Below are positions 49,380-57,767 of a stretch of DNA of 64,000 nt, piece after piece (position 1 is the stretch's first letter; each line of letters begins with the position of its first letter). This stretch comes from an uncultured Dorea sp. (GTDB lineage: Bacteria > Bacillota > Clostridia > Lachnospirales > Lachnospiraceae): positions 16,196 through 80,195 of the forward strand of contig CAJTQA010000010.1 in NCBI GenBank assembly GCA_910578455.1. Reading direction: 5' to 3'. The translations under genes and the position numbers were made by a program. The notes beneath the pieces are model-generated. The model ran no database searches and was not told where the DNA came from. It was given only the letters and a program-made list of their open reading frames with translations.

Positions 49380-50813
49380 ATGGAATATACAACAAAGCTG
49401 GCGTATCAGTCGAACTACTGGTACAATGACGGGCTGAAGAAGGCGAATATCCGCGATATGAGCGGGGCTGTCACATCTCTTCGGCGCAGTTTACAATACA
49501 ACAGGTCGAATATTGCGGCGAGGAACCTTCTGGGCCTTGTCTATTATGGGCGAGGAGACGTAGTAGAGGCTCTTGTGGAATGGATTCTGAGCAAGAACTT
49601 TCAGGCGGAGGACAACATAGCCGATTACTATATCGGAAAGATACAGGAAGTTCCGGGAGAGCTTGAAAAAGTGAACCAGGCTGTAAAGATGTTCAACCAG
49701 GGACTTGAGCTTGCCGGGCAAAATGGAGAGGATCTGGCAATCATACAGCTGAAGAAGGCGATAGCGGCGCATCCGTCCTACGTGAAGGCGCATCAGCTCC
49801 TGGCGCTTTTATATATACAGACAGGGCAGTTTACGGCTGCCAGGAAAGAGCTCAGGACAGCGCACAAGCTGGACACTACGGATGAGACTACGCTCCGGTA
49901 TATGCACGAGATTACCCAGATAAGGAAATCCAGGCCGGGGCGGGCGAGGGATCGTGGAAAAAGCGAGGGGCAGGAGCAGACGGTAACATACAATATAGGA
50001 AATGAGACGATCATTCAGCCGGCGACTTCTGTTTTCAAAGAGAACTCAGGGCTTCACACATTTGTGAATGTCATAATCGGAGTTCTGGTGGGGGCGGCTG
50101 TCATGTGGTTTCTCATCATGCCTGCGGTATCCGTGCAGAGGCAGAAGAAATTAAACGAACAGGTCGTTGATTTCAGCGATAAGATCGCGACGCAGGAAGC
50201 CCAGGTCAGCGCGCTCAAAAAAGAGCTGGAGGAGTACCGGGCGAACAGCGAGGAGAGCGAGGATTTAAAAGCTACTGCTGCGTCAACACAGGAAAGTTAT
50301 GAGATTGTCCTTGAGATAGCAAAACATTTTTCCGCAGAAGATATGAGTGATGCCGCAATGCTTGAGCAGATGCTTAAGGTATCTCCGGATTCCCTGGGGA
50401 AAGCAGGAAAGGACAGATATAACGACATCACCGGGGAGCTGTACCCAAGGATGTGCGAAAAGCTCTTCGGCACTGCAAAAGATGAATTTGAGTCAGGGGA
50501 TTATGACGGCGCTATCGAAAGCCTGGGAAAAGTTATCCAGATGGATAAAAGTTACCAGGATGGGAATGCGATGCTTTTGCTGGCACAGTCTTACGAAAAG
50601 AAGGGCGAGAAAGATAAGGCGAACATCCAGTACCAGAAGATTGTGGAAGAATTTAAAGACACTAACGCGGCGGGAACGGCGCAGAAAGCGCTGGACAGCC
50701 AGAAACCGGCGGAGAGCCAGGATGGAGACGGCCAGCAGGATGCAGCCGGGGATTCAGGCGGCAGCCAGGACACGGACGACGAACAAAGCTCGGATGATGA
50801 AGAGCAGGAATAG
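49380..50813 (+). CDS. TPR-containing membrane protein
   Basis: A 477-residue protein. N-terminal TPR repeats (about residues 10-180: AVTSLRRSLQYNRSNIAARN, AIIQLKKAIAAHPSYVKAHQ) are followed by a basic linker and one membrane helix (about 222-245). A coiled coil (about 255-300), two further TPR-like units (about 360-440: FESGDYDGAIESLGKVIQ) and an acidic Asp/Glu/Ser/Gln tail complete it. It probably scaffolds a complex at the membrane. It precedes the spoIIA operon but is separated from it by a terminator; a sporulation or division role is only a guess. Confidence 0.82.
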   Translation: MEYTTKLAYQSNYWYNDGLKKANIRDMSGAVTSLRRSLQYNRSNIAARNLLGLVYYGRGDVVEALVEWILSKNFQAEDNIADYYIGKIQEVPGELEKVNQAVKMFNQGLELAGQNGEDLAIIQLKKAIAAHPSYVKAHQLLALLYIQTGQFTAARKELRTAHKLDTTDETTLRYMHEITQIRKSRPGRARDRGKSEGQEQTVTYNIGNETIIQPATSVFKENSGLHTFVNVIIGVLVGAAVMWFLIMPAVSVQRQKKLNEQVVDFSDKIATQEAQVSALKKELEEYRANSEESEDLKATAASTQESYEIVLEIAKHFSAEDMSDAAMLEQMLKVSPDSLGKAGKDRYNDITGELYPRMCEKLFGTAKDEFESGDYDGAIESLGKVIQMDKSYQDGNAMLLLAQSYEKKGEKDKANIQYQKIVEEFKDTNAAGTAQKALDSQKPAESQDGDGQQDAAGDSGGSQDTDDEQSSDDEEQE

Positions 50814-50825
50814 AGATACAAAAGA

Positions 50826-50859
50826 AAAAGGATATGCAGATAACGCATATCCTTTTTTC
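50826..50859 (+). terminator. Intrinsic terminator after TPR gene
   Basis: A perfect 13-pair stem AAAAAGGATATGC / GCATATCCTTTTT with a 7-base loop and T-run. Confidence 0.92.
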
Positions 50860-50916
50860 TGTGCCTGAACAGGCTTGCCATTAGGGCGTTAAGTAGGAAA
50901 CAGTAGGAGGGAGTAT

Positions 50917-51228
50917 ATGAAATATCAAGTACAGGAAAACTGCCTGACAATCTTTCTTCCAAATGAGATTGACCATCATAATGCGGAAGAACTGAAGAGG
51001 GAATCAGACCATCTGATTGAGAGGAATCACATCCGCTATGTGATTTTTGACTTTCAGGATACCGACTTTATGGACAGTTCCGGGATCGGGGTCATCATGG
51101 GAAGGTATAAAAGGGTCTTTATGCTGGGAGGAGAGGTGTGTGCGGTACATGTAGGAGAAAGAATGAAAAAGATATTAACAATGTCCGGAGTGACAAAAAT
51201 AATGCAGATATATGAGGAGGATCACTAG
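50917..51228 (+). CDS. spoIIAA: Anti-sigma F factor antagonist
   Basis: A 103-residue STAS protein with the phosphorylatable serine in DTDFMDSSGIGVIMGRYK (about residue 57). Unphosphorylated SpoIIAA binds SpoIIAB and frees sigma F in the forespore. It is followed at once by spoIIAB (no gap) and sigF, the standard order. RBS AGGAGGG precedes ATG. I do not see a convincing sigma-H promoter in the 57 bases after the upstream terminator. Confidence 0.95.
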   Translation: MKYQVQENCLTIFLPNEIDHHNAEELKRESDHLIERNHIRYVIFDFQDTDFMDSSGIGVIMGRYKRVFMLGGEVCAVHVGERMKKILTMSGVTKIMQIYEEDH

Positions 51229-51684
51229 ATGGAAAACACGAATGAAATGCAGGTAATCTTTGAGAGCCGCTCATCCAACGAATCTTTTGCCAGGGTGACG
51301 GTCGCAGCTTTTATGACATCTTTAAACCCTACGGTAGAGGAAGTTTCGGATGTAAAGACCGCAGTGTCCGAGGCGGTGACTAACGCTATCATACATGGAT
51401 ATGAAAATGAAGTGCATAATATCTACATACGGTGCAGGACAGAGGGGAAGACGCTGTTTTTGGAGATAAAGGATGAAGGAAAAGGAATTGAGGACATCAG
51501 CCAGGCGATGGAGCCGCTCTTTACAAGCAAGCCGGAGCTGGAGCGTTCCGGGATGGGTTTCTCTTTTATGGAAGCTTTTATGGATAAGCTTGAGGTAATC
51601 TCCGAACCGGGGCAGGGAACTGTTGTGAAAATGGAAAAAACAATCGGTAAAGGACGTAGAATATGGACCACACAATCGCTTTAA
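51229..51684 (+). CDS. spoIIAB: Anti-sigma F factor, serine kinase
   Basis: A 151-residue GHKL kinase with N box SEAVTNAIIHGYEN (about residue 46), G1 box IKDEGKGIED and GMGFSFMEAFMD. It binds sigma F and phosphorylates SpoIIAA. Overlaps the start of sigF by 22 bases; the extra C-terminal residues GKGRRIWTTQSL lie in this overlap. Confidence 0.95.
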   Translation: MENTNEMQVIFESRSSNESFARVTVAAFMTSLNPTVEEVSDVKTAVSEAVTNAIIHGYENEVHNIYIRCRTEGKTLFLEIKDEGKGIEDISQAMEPLFTSKPELERSGMGFSFMEAFMDKLEVISEPGQGTVVKMEKTIGKGRRIWTTQSL

Positions 51685-52376
51685 TTCAGAAGTCTCACGA
51701 CGGGGATGAAGAAGCGAGGGCACAGCTGGTGGAAGAAAATACGGGGTTGGTCTGGTGCATCGTGAAACGGTTTTACAACCGCGGGGTGGAGGCGGAAGAC
51801 TTATTTCAGATTGGGAATATCGGTCTTTTGAAGGCAATAGACAAGTTTGACTTAAGCTATGACGTTAAGTTCTCGACCTATGCGGTGCCGATGATCTCTG
51901 GTGAGATTAAACGTTTCCTGAGAGACGACGGGATGATCAAGGTGAGCAGGCCGTTGAAAGAGCTGGCGTACAAGGCATACCAGTGCAAGGAAAAACTGCA
52001 GGAGACGTTTGGGCGGGAGCCTACAATCTCCGAGATTTCAGAAGAGCTTAAGGTATCGGTGGAGGAACTTACGATGGCGATGGAGGCGGGGAGCGATATA
52101 GAGTCCCTGCAAAAATCAATCTATCAGAAAGACGGCCAGGAGATACGGCTGATGGACAAGCTGCCCGGGAAAGACAGGGAGGAAGACCGGATACTGGACC
52201 ATATGGTGCTGGGGAGCTTATTGAACTCTCTGGATCAGAAGGAAAGGCAGCTTATTTACCTGAGATATTTTGCAAACCGCACGCAGACCCAGGTGGGGAA
52301 GGAGCTTGGCATCTCGCAGGTGCAGGTTTCCCGGATGGAAAAGCGGATTCTGAAACAGATGCGGGAGCAGATTTGA
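51663..52376 (+). CDS. sigF: RNA polymerase sigma-F factor (SpoIIAC)
   Basis: A 237-residue sigma-70-type factor with region 2 (DLFQIGNIGLLKAIDKFDLS, KFSTYAVPMISGEIKRFLRD), region 3 and region 4 helix-turn-helix (TQVGKELGISQVQVSRMEKR). It is the first forespore-specific sigma factor. Last gene of the spoIIA operon; it overlaps spoIIAB. The spoVA operon starts 67 bases downstream with its own promoter. Confidence 0.95.
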   Translation: MDHTIALIQKSHDGDEEARAQLVEENTGLVWCIVKRFYNRGVEAEDLFQIGNIGLLKAIDKFDLSYDVKFSTYAVPMISGEIKRFLRDDGMIKVSRPLKELAYKAYQCKEKLQETFGREPTISEISEELKVSVEELTMAMEAGSDIESLQKSIYQKDGQEIRLMDKLPGKDREEDRILDHMVLGSLLNSLDQKERQLIYLRYFANRTQTQVGKELGISQVQVSRMEKRILKQMREQI

Positions 52377-52388
52377 TTGTTAAAATGA

Positions 52389-52418
52389 TGAATAAATTTT
52401 TATGAACTTACCATACTA
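52389..52418 (+). promoter_or_regulatory. Sigma-G (forespore) promoter of spoVA operon
   Basis: TGAATA, 17 bases, CATACTA: an excellent match to the sigma-F/sigma-G type (-35 GNATR-like, -10 CATNNTA). spoVA is a known sigma-G target in Bacillus. Confidence 0.85.
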
Positions 52419-52443
52419 AAGAAAAACGAAGGAGGATGTTGAC

Positions 52444-52644
52444 GTGGAAGAGGCGAGGAAAAAACTCAGGCTCTGCCTGCTGCTTGTAGTTGCGGCGGCA
52501 GTGATCATAGGTGCCGTATATTATATCACCGATGTGAGGAACGGGCATGACATGAGCGGGGGAACGCTTGTCAGGGAAATGACGCACGGCGCTCATGGAG
52601 CCGAAATCATAGCCGGGAGGGTCTGCCATGGCATCACCTGTTAG
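52444..52644 (+). CDS. 66-residue single-helix protein, first gene of spoVA operon
   Basis: Starts at GTG 52444 with GGAGG eight bases upstream and lies directly behind the sigma-G-type promoter. It has one membrane helix (about residues 9-27: LCLLLVVAAAVIIGAVYYI) and an extracytoplasmic tail with GGTLVREMTHGAHGAE and two Cys near the end (VCHGITC). It overlaps spoVAA by 17 bases. It is not one of the known SpoVA proteins by size; I do not recognise the family. Forespore membrane location is inferred. Confidence 0.7.
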   Translation: MEEARKKLRLCLLLVVAAAVIIGAVYYITDVRNGHDMSGGTLVREMTHGAHGAEIIAGRVCHGITC

Positions 52645-53305
52645 CGATACAATTTATATCAAGGCAGATAAAAACACAGAGGTCACAAAGCCGGACGTGA
52701 CCTTGGGCGATGTCCTTAAGATAGAATGTGCAAACCCTTCTGTGCTTTCCAGGGTGAAAACGCTGAAACTGCTGAAATTCCATCATAAGGACAACAAGAA
52801 ACAGAACAGGACGGCAGTGTCTATCTTGAAGGTGATTGCCTGCATCCATGAGGTATATCCCAATGTGGAGGTTCAGAACGAAGGGGAGCAGGACTTTATC
52901 GTTACATTGGAGGAACAGAAGACGCCGGGAGGGTTCGTGCATTGGACGAAAGTGATTGTTGTCGTAGCAATCAGCTTTACCGGCGCTGCATTTTCAATCA
53001 TGGCATTTAACAACGATGTTGATGTGACAAAACTGTTCGGCCAGGTGTATGAGCTTATGACAGGCAGTAAGTCGGACGGGTTTAGCATACTGGAGCTTAC
53101 GTACTGCCTGGGGCTTATTATCGGCATACTTGTATTTTTCAACCATTTTGGAAAAAAGAAATTCACGGTGGACCCGACGCCGATGGAAGTTGAGATGCGC
53201 CTGTATGAGAATGACATCCAGACGACGCTTCTTGAGACTTATTCCCGGAAGGAGAAAGAGCTTGATGTGGGCAATGCAAATCGTTCTGGCAATTCTGGGA
53301 CTTAG
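52628..53305 (+). CDS. spoVAA: Stage V sporulation protein AA
   Basis: A 225-residue protein with an N-terminal cytoplasmic-type domain (VTLGDVLKIECANPSVLSRV, then KLLKFH) and two to three membrane helices (about residues 103-125 and 155-178). It is part of the SpoVA channel that moves dipicolinic acid into and out of the spore. ATG 52628 lies inside the preceding small ORF; it overlaps spoVAB by 41 bases. The C-terminal tail KEKELDVGNANRSGNSGT falls in that overlap. Confidence 0.9.
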   Translation: MASPVSDTIYIKADKNTEVTKPDVTLGDVLKIECANPSVLSRVKTLKLLKFHHKDNKKQNRTAVSILKVIACIHEVYPNVEVQNEGEQDFIVTLEEQKTPGGFVHWTKVIVVVAISFTGAAFSIMAFNNDVDVTKLFGQVYELMTGSKSDGFSILELTYCLGLIIGILVFFNHFGKKKFTVDPTPMEVEMRLYENDIQTTLLETYSRKEKELDVGNANRSGNSGT

Positions 53306-53681
53306 CGCGGGAATGGCGGCGGCAGCGGGATTATTTTCGTTTATTATCGGGTTAGGGGTTATCTCGGATTTTGCCGACCGCACGCATACAGGAGACCATG
53401 TGCTGCTTTATGAGACAAGCGTGGCGCTCGGGGGGATGCTGGGCAATATTTTCTGGGTCTACCAGATCGAATTGCCGAATTCGGCATGGCTTGTTCCGGT
53501 ATTTGGCCTGCTTGCGGGAGTTTTTGTCGGCTGCTGGTCCATGGCGCTGGCGGAAATCCTGAATGTATTCCCAATCTTTATCAGGAGGGCAAGGGTCATT
53601 AAGTGCATCCCCTATATCATACTTGCAATAGCGGTGGGAAAAGGAATCGGCGCGCTTGTGTTCTTTTATAACGGATGGTAG
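53265..53681 (+). CDS. spoVAB: Stage V sporulation protein AB
   Basis: A 138-residue membrane protein with about four helices, opening MWAMQIVLAILGLSAGMAAA, with GVISDFADRTHTG and YETSVALGGMLGNIFW conserved in SpoVAB. ATG 53265 with AAGGAG upstream is chosen inside the end of spoVAA; a longer reading from 53130 gives an unrelated basic peptide. Part of the spore dipicolinate channel complex. Confidence 0.9.
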   Translation: MWAMQIVLAILGLSAGMAAAAGLFSFIIGLGVISDFADRTHTGDHVLLYETSVALGGMLGNIFWVYQIELPNSAWLVPVFGLLAGVFVGCWSMALAEILNVFPIFIRRARVIKCIPYIILAIAVGKGIGALVFFYNGW

Positions 53682-53699
53682 ATGGAAGGAGAGAGTAGA

Positions 53700-54161
53700 G
53701 TGGACAGGAAAAAACAGCAGGAAGCATATGAAAATTATGTAAAACAAAAGACGCCGGTTCATAACCTTCCGGCGAACATGACGAAAGCTTTTATTACAGG
53801 AGGGCTCATATGCATTATCGGGCAGGCAGTCTTAAATTATTGTGAGAAACTGGGACTTGACAAGGATATCAGCGGAGGCTGGACTTCGATGGTGCTTATA
53901 CTTTTAAGCGTCGTCCTCACAGGGCTTAACATCTATCCGAGAATTGCAAAATGGGGAGGCGCGGGGGCGCTGGTTCCGATTACCGGGTTTGCAAACTCGG
54001 TGGCGGCTCCTGCCATTGAGTTTCAAAAAGAAGGACAGGTCATGGGAATCGGATGCAAGATATTCACCATTGCCGGACCGGTGATCTTATATGGGATATT
54101 TACAAGCTGGGTGCTGGGATTTCTGTATTGGATCGGAAAGATAGCCGGACTTATCGGTTAA
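53700..54161 (+). CDS. spoVAC: Stage V sporulation protein AC
   Basis: A 153-residue membrane protein with about four helices and the SpoVAC blocks GAGALVPITGFANSVAAPAIE and FKKEGQ-like FQKEGQVMGIGCKIF. It forms a mechanosensitive channel in Bacillus spores. GTG 53700 has GGAGAG seven bases upstream; the in-frame ATG 53682 has no ribosome site, so GTG is preferred. Essential for DPA uptake together with SpoVAD and SpoVAE. Confidence 0.92.
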   Translation: MDRKKQQEAYENYVKQKTPVHNLPANMTKAFITGGLICIIGQAVLNYCEKLGLDKDISGGWTSMVLILLSVVLTGLNIYPRIAKWGGAGALVPITGFANSVAAPAIEFQKEGQVMGIGCKIFTIAGPVILYGIFTSWVLGFLYWIGKIAGLIG

Positions 54162-54207
54162 GGATAATTGTTTTCAGAGAGAATCATGTAAAAGGCAGGT
54201 ATAGTTT

Positions 54208-55212
54208 ATGGTACAGGGATTACAGAGCATTGCATTTGAACAGTCGCCCTACATTGTGTCCAGTGCGTCCGTCGTAGGGAAAAAGGAGGGCGAAGGACCT
54301 CTGGGGAAGATGTTTGACATGGTTGAGACGGAAAACCTCTTTGGGGAAAAGACCTGGGAGGCTGCGGAGAGCACGATGCAAAAGGAAGCTTGCATATTGG
54401 CTATGGGAAAAGCGCATATTGAAAAGGAAGATGTGAGATTCCTCTTTGGAGGAGACCTGCTCCGGCAGGGAATCGCCACATCCCTTGGCGTGGAAGGCTT
54501 CAAGATACCTATGTTCGGGCTGTTCGGCGCCTGCTCCACCTCCGGCGAGGCGCTTGCTCTTGCGGCGATGAGCGTGGGGGCAGGATACGGAGATTACATG
54601 CTTGCCGTGACGTCCAGCCATTTCGGGAGCGCGGAAAAAGAGTTCCGTTTCCCCTTAAGCTACGCAAACCAGCGGCCTTTGTCAGCGCAGTGGACGGTAA
54701 CTGCAAGCGGGGCATTTCTGGTGGGAAAGAAACGGAGCCATGTGCGTATTACCGGAATCACGGTAGGAAAGATTGTCGACTACGGGCTGAAGGACTCGCA
54801 GAATATGGGGGCATGTATGGCTCCGGCGGCGGCAGACACGATTGAGACCCATATGAAAGACTTTGGCAGGACTCCGGAAGACTATAGCCGGATCATAACC
54901 GGAGACCTGGGATATGTGGGGCAGAGCATTCTGTTCGATCTGATGAGGGGTAAAGAGATAGACATTAAGAAAAACCATATTGACTGCGGGATGATGATCT
55001 TCGACCAGAATAAGCAGGACACCCATGCGGGAGGCAGCGGCTGCGGCTGCGCGGCATCCGTTCTGTCGGCATACGTGCTGCCGAAACTTGAGCGGGGAGA
55101 GTGGAAAAAGGTACTGTTTGTTCCCACCGGGGCGCTTATGTCGACGGTTAGTTTCAACGAGGGAGCCAGCGTGCCGGGCATCGCCCACGGGATTGTACTG
55201 GAACATTGCTAG
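54208..55212 (+). CDS. spoVAD: Stage V sporulation protein AD
   Basis: A 334-residue thiolase-fold protein (FGLFGACSTSGEALALAAMS; SHFGSAEKEFRFPLSY) that binds dipicolinic acid directly in Bacillus. The thiolase-like Cys is present in ACSTSG. The C-terminal part has GGSGCGCAASVLSAYVLPKL. It is the soluble partner of SpoVAC and SpoVAE. RBS AGG precedes ATG at moderate strength. Length is normal. Confidence 0.95.
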   Translation: MVQGLQSIAFEQSPYIVSSASVVGKKEGEGPLGKMFDMVETENLFGEKTWEAAESTMQKEACILAMGKAHIEKEDVRFLFGGDLLRQGIATSLGVEGFKIPMFGLFGACSTSGEALALAAMSVGAGYGDYMLAVTSSHFGSAEKEFRFPLSYANQRPLSAQWTVTASGAFLVGKKRSHVRITGITVGKIVDYGLKDSQNMGACMAPAAADTIETHMKDFGRTPEDYSRIITGDLGYVGQSILFDLMRGKEIDIKKNHIDCGMMIFDQNKQDTHAGGSGCGCAASVLSAYVLPKLERGEWKKVLFVPTGALMSTVSFNEGASVPGIAHGIVLEHC

Positions 55213-55230
55213 GTAAAAAAGGAGAGATAT

Positions 55231-55587
55231 ATGGATTATGTAAATGCATTTTGGGTAGGAGGGCTTATATGCGCCCTTGCACAGATTCTTTTAGACCGCA
55301 CGAAACTGATGCCGGGGCGCGTCATGGTGCTTTTAGTATGCTCGGGGGCGGTTCTTGGGGCGCTGCACATCTATCAGCCCATACAGGATTTTGCCGGGGC
55401 AGGAGCAAGCGTTCCGCTAGCAGGATTTGGGAATCTTTTATGGAAAGGCGTGAAAGAGGCGGTTGACAAGGAAGGCTTTATCGGCATTTTCCTGGGCGGG
55501 TTCAAGGCGAGCGCCGTGGGCATATCGGCTGCGCTTGTATTTGGGTATCTTGCATCGCTGCTGTGCGAGCCGAAGATGAAAAAGTAA
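55231..55587 (+). CDS. spoVAE: Stage V sporulation protein AE
   Basis: A 118-residue membrane protein with about three to four helices and the SpoVAE(b) blocks GGLICALAQILLDRTKL (start) and GAGASVPLAGFGNLLWKG. Homologous to SpoVAC. Good Shine-Dalgarno (AAGGAGAG). It is the last gene of the spoVA operon here; no spoVAF/gerA-type gene follows. Confidence 0.93.
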   Translation: MDYVNAFWVGGLICALAQILLDRTKLMPGRVMVLLVCSGAVLGALHIYQPIQDFAGAGASVPLAGFGNLLWKGVKEAVDKEGFIGIFLGGFKASAVGISAALVFGYLASLLCEPKMKK

Positions 55588-55679
55588 AAATTTTAAGTAT
55601 TGTTTTCCGCGCCGTTCCATGATATTGTTAATCTTGGATGGTTATTAATTAGCTATTTGCGAGTATGAGGAGGAAAACA

Positions 55680-57314
55680 ATGGAATATATGAATATTATC
55701 ATCCCGTTTGCAGGGGGGTTAGGCATGTTCATCTATGGGATGCAGATTATGGCGCAGGGGCTCGAGAATGCGGCGGGAAATAAGATGAAGTCGCTCCTTG
55801 AAGTTCTGACAAGGAACAAGCTGACAGGCGTTATGCTCGGCGCGGCGATCACGGCGGTTATCCAGAGTTCGTCAGCAACGACGGTCATGGTAGTGGGATT
55901 TGTCAATGCCGGCCTTATGAACCTTGCACAGGCGATGGGAGTGATCATGGGAGCCAACATCGGTACCACCGTGACCGGATGGCTGGTATCATCCGTAGAA
56001 TGGGCGGAATTTCTAAGTCCGTCCAAGATGGCCCCGGTAGCAGTGATTGCGGGTGTCATCGTGATGCTGACCGGAAAACGGCGCTCTACGAAAGATATCT
56101 CGGCTATCATCATCGGTTTCGGCCTTCTGTTCATCGGCATTACGACAATGTCAGATGCAGTAAAGCCTTTGCAGGAATATGAAGGATTCGTCAACCTTTT
56201 CGCCACGCTTGGAAAAAGCCCGGTCCTGGGTATTCTGACAGGCGCGGTTGTGACAGCGGTTATCCAAAGCTCGTCGGCATCAGTAGGTATTCTGCAGAGC
56301 CTTGCGGCAGCAGGGCTGGTGCCTTTCAGCGCGGCAATCTACATTATCATGGGGCAGAATATCGGAACATGCGTGACGGCGATCCTTTCCAGCCTTGGCG
56401 CGAAAAAGAACGCAAAGACAGCGGCGCTTATGCATCTTTTATTTAATGTTATCGGAACGGTCATCTTTAGCGCGGCTGCAATCATATACTACGAGATTTT
56501 GCAGCCCCAGGCAGGCGGAGGGGTTATCACCCAGACACAGATCAGTTTGGTTCACACGGCATTCAACATCGGAACGACTGTCCTGCTCTTTCCGGCATCC
56601 GGCCTGATCATAAAGCTTGCCAAAAAAATCGGCAATGTCAAAGAGGACGGACAGGAGAGAGGAAAGGTTCTTTTGGATGAACGTCTGCTGGAAACGCCGG
56701 GAATCGCCCTTCAATCCACCTTAAACGAAGCGGTCAGGATGGGAGAATTGGTTCAGGAAACGCTTGAGATTGCGAGAAACATTCTGTTCACGAAGTCTGA
56801 GGAGGACATCGAGAGGCTGAAAGAAGACGAGGATACCGTGGACAAGATGTGCGCGGGCATCACAGACTATGCGATTAAGCTGGGCACGATGCAGATCAGT
56901 GAAAGGGAGCATCAGACGGTTTCGCATCTTTTGCAGATCTTATCGGATATTGAGCGTGTCAGCGATTACTGCGAGAACATCTCTGAATATGCGGAAACGC
57001 TTATTGAAAAGAAAGTGTCTTTTTCTGACATTGCAAAAGAGCATATGGACGAGATGATGTCAGAGACGATCGACAGCTATCGGTATGCAATGGAAGCATT
57101 CAAAGAAGACAGCCAGGAGAAAGCCCTCAAGGTAATCGAAAAAGAGACTAAGATTGATGAGCTTGAAATCCGCCTGCGTACAAAGCATATCGGCCGTCTT
57201 GCTGAAAACAAGTGCAGCACGGAAGCGGGAATCGTTTTCCTGGATGCGCTGGTGGGTCTGGAGCGTATCTCGGACCATGCAAGAAATATAGCGGAAGAAG
57301 TGATGAAAGCGTGA
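55680..57314 (+). CDS. Na/Pi cotransporter family protein with PhoU-like domain
   Basis: A 544-residue protein. It has two repeated Na/Pi cotransporter halves with the QSSSATTVM (about residue 62) and QSSSASVG (about 200) motifs and about eight helices up to residue 320. A C-terminal helical PhoU-like domain (about 340-540) follows. It probably imports phosphate with sodium. ATG 55680 has AGGAGG eight bases upstream; it stands alone, with a convergent gene touching its 3' end. No pst genes are nearby. Confidence 0.92.
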   Translation: MEYMNIIIPFAGGLGMFIYGMQIMAQGLENAAGNKMKSLLEVLTRNKLTGVMLGAAITAVIQSSSATTVMVVGFVNAGLMNLAQAMGVIMGANIGTTVTGWLVSSVEWAEFLSPSKMAPVAVIAGVIVMLTGKRRSTKDISAIIIGFGLLFIGITTMSDAVKPLQEYEGFVNLFATLGKSPVLGILTGAVVTAVIQSSSASVGILQSLAAAGLVPFSAAIYIIMGQNIGTCVTAILSSLGAKKNAKTAALMHLLFNVIGTVIFSAAAIIYYEILQPQAGGGVITQTQISLVHTAFNIGTTVLLFPASGLIIKLAKKIGNVKEDGQERGKVLLDERLLETPGIALQSTLNEAVRMGELVQETLEIARNILFTKSEEDIERLKEDEDTVDKMCAGITDYAIKLGTMQISEREHQTVSHLLQILSDIERVSDYCENISEYAETLIEKKVSFSDIAKEHMDEMMSETIDSYRYAMEAFKEDSQEKALKVIEKETKIDELEIRLRTKHIGRLAENKCSTEAGIVFLDALVGLERISDHARNIAEEVMKA

Positions 57315-57551
57315 TTAACAGGAGCTGTCAATCCAGGCTACGGCATCACTTATCCCATCTTGGGTAAACGGGAACTCTTTCCAGGTCTTCTGGTCTTCCG
57401 GTGTTGCTTCAAAGCACCAGGGTTCCGGATAGACACAGGCTTTTATAAGCCCGTCTGCGGCAGCGAGATAATAGCGGGTTCCACAGTGGGAGCCGGTATA
57501 GCACTCTTTTTTTAAAAAATTTATAGATAAACCAGGTGTTTTTATCATCAT
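57315..57551 (-). CDS. 78-residue conserved-type small cytoplasmic protein
   Basis: A soluble protein with YYLAAADGLIKACVYPEPWCFEATPEDQKTWKEF-type residues (quoted in parts: CVYPEPWCFE, TWKEFPFTQDGI) and a C-terminal AVAWID helix. It resembles short clostridial proteins of unknown function with the PEP-W-F-E / T-P-E-K layout. AGGAAAGGA lies before the start. Its stop abuts the end of the Na/Pi gene on the other strand. A 14-pair hairpin lies in its upstream region. Confidence 0.6.
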   Translation of the reverse strand: MMIKTPGLSINFLKKECYTGSHCGTRYYLAAADGLIKACVYPEPWCFEATPEDQKTWKEFPFTQDGISDAVAWIDSSC

Positions 57552-57567
57552 ATATCAATCCTTTCCT

Positions 57568-57604
57568 GACGGAGCATGGCATTTCATGACTGCCATGCTC
57601 CGTC
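57568..57604. promoter_or_regulatory. Perfect 14-pair hairpin upstream of the 78-residue gene
   Basis: GACGGAGCATGGCA / TGCCATGCTCCGTC with a 9-base loop. On the plus strand it is followed by CTATTTT, so it could end the Na/Pi transcript; on the minus strand it sits in the small gene's leader, 17 bases before its start. Role not decided. The rest of 57605-57767 shows nothing clear. Confidence 0.5.
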
Positions 57605-57767
57605 CTATTTTACCATATAATTTGCCATGCAGTCACGAATCTTAAGAAAAACTTTCGTTTTTCCTATATAAGTATTTCATTTTCTGTGATAAGATAGGAG
57701 ACATAACAGCGGTACCGTACAGCCGTATATGCGGCAATGTACCGGAGGGAAGGACAGAGGTGACGAA

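Noticed and set aside
50860..50916. Sigma-H promoter before spoIIAA
   Set aside because: Expected from Bacillus, but no clear AGGA...GAAT pair is visible in the 57 bases available.
53130..53264. Upstream extension of spoVAB from 53130
   Set aside because: The extra 45 residues are basic, read out of frame through spoVAA, and unlike SpoVAB; ATG 53265 has a ribosome site.
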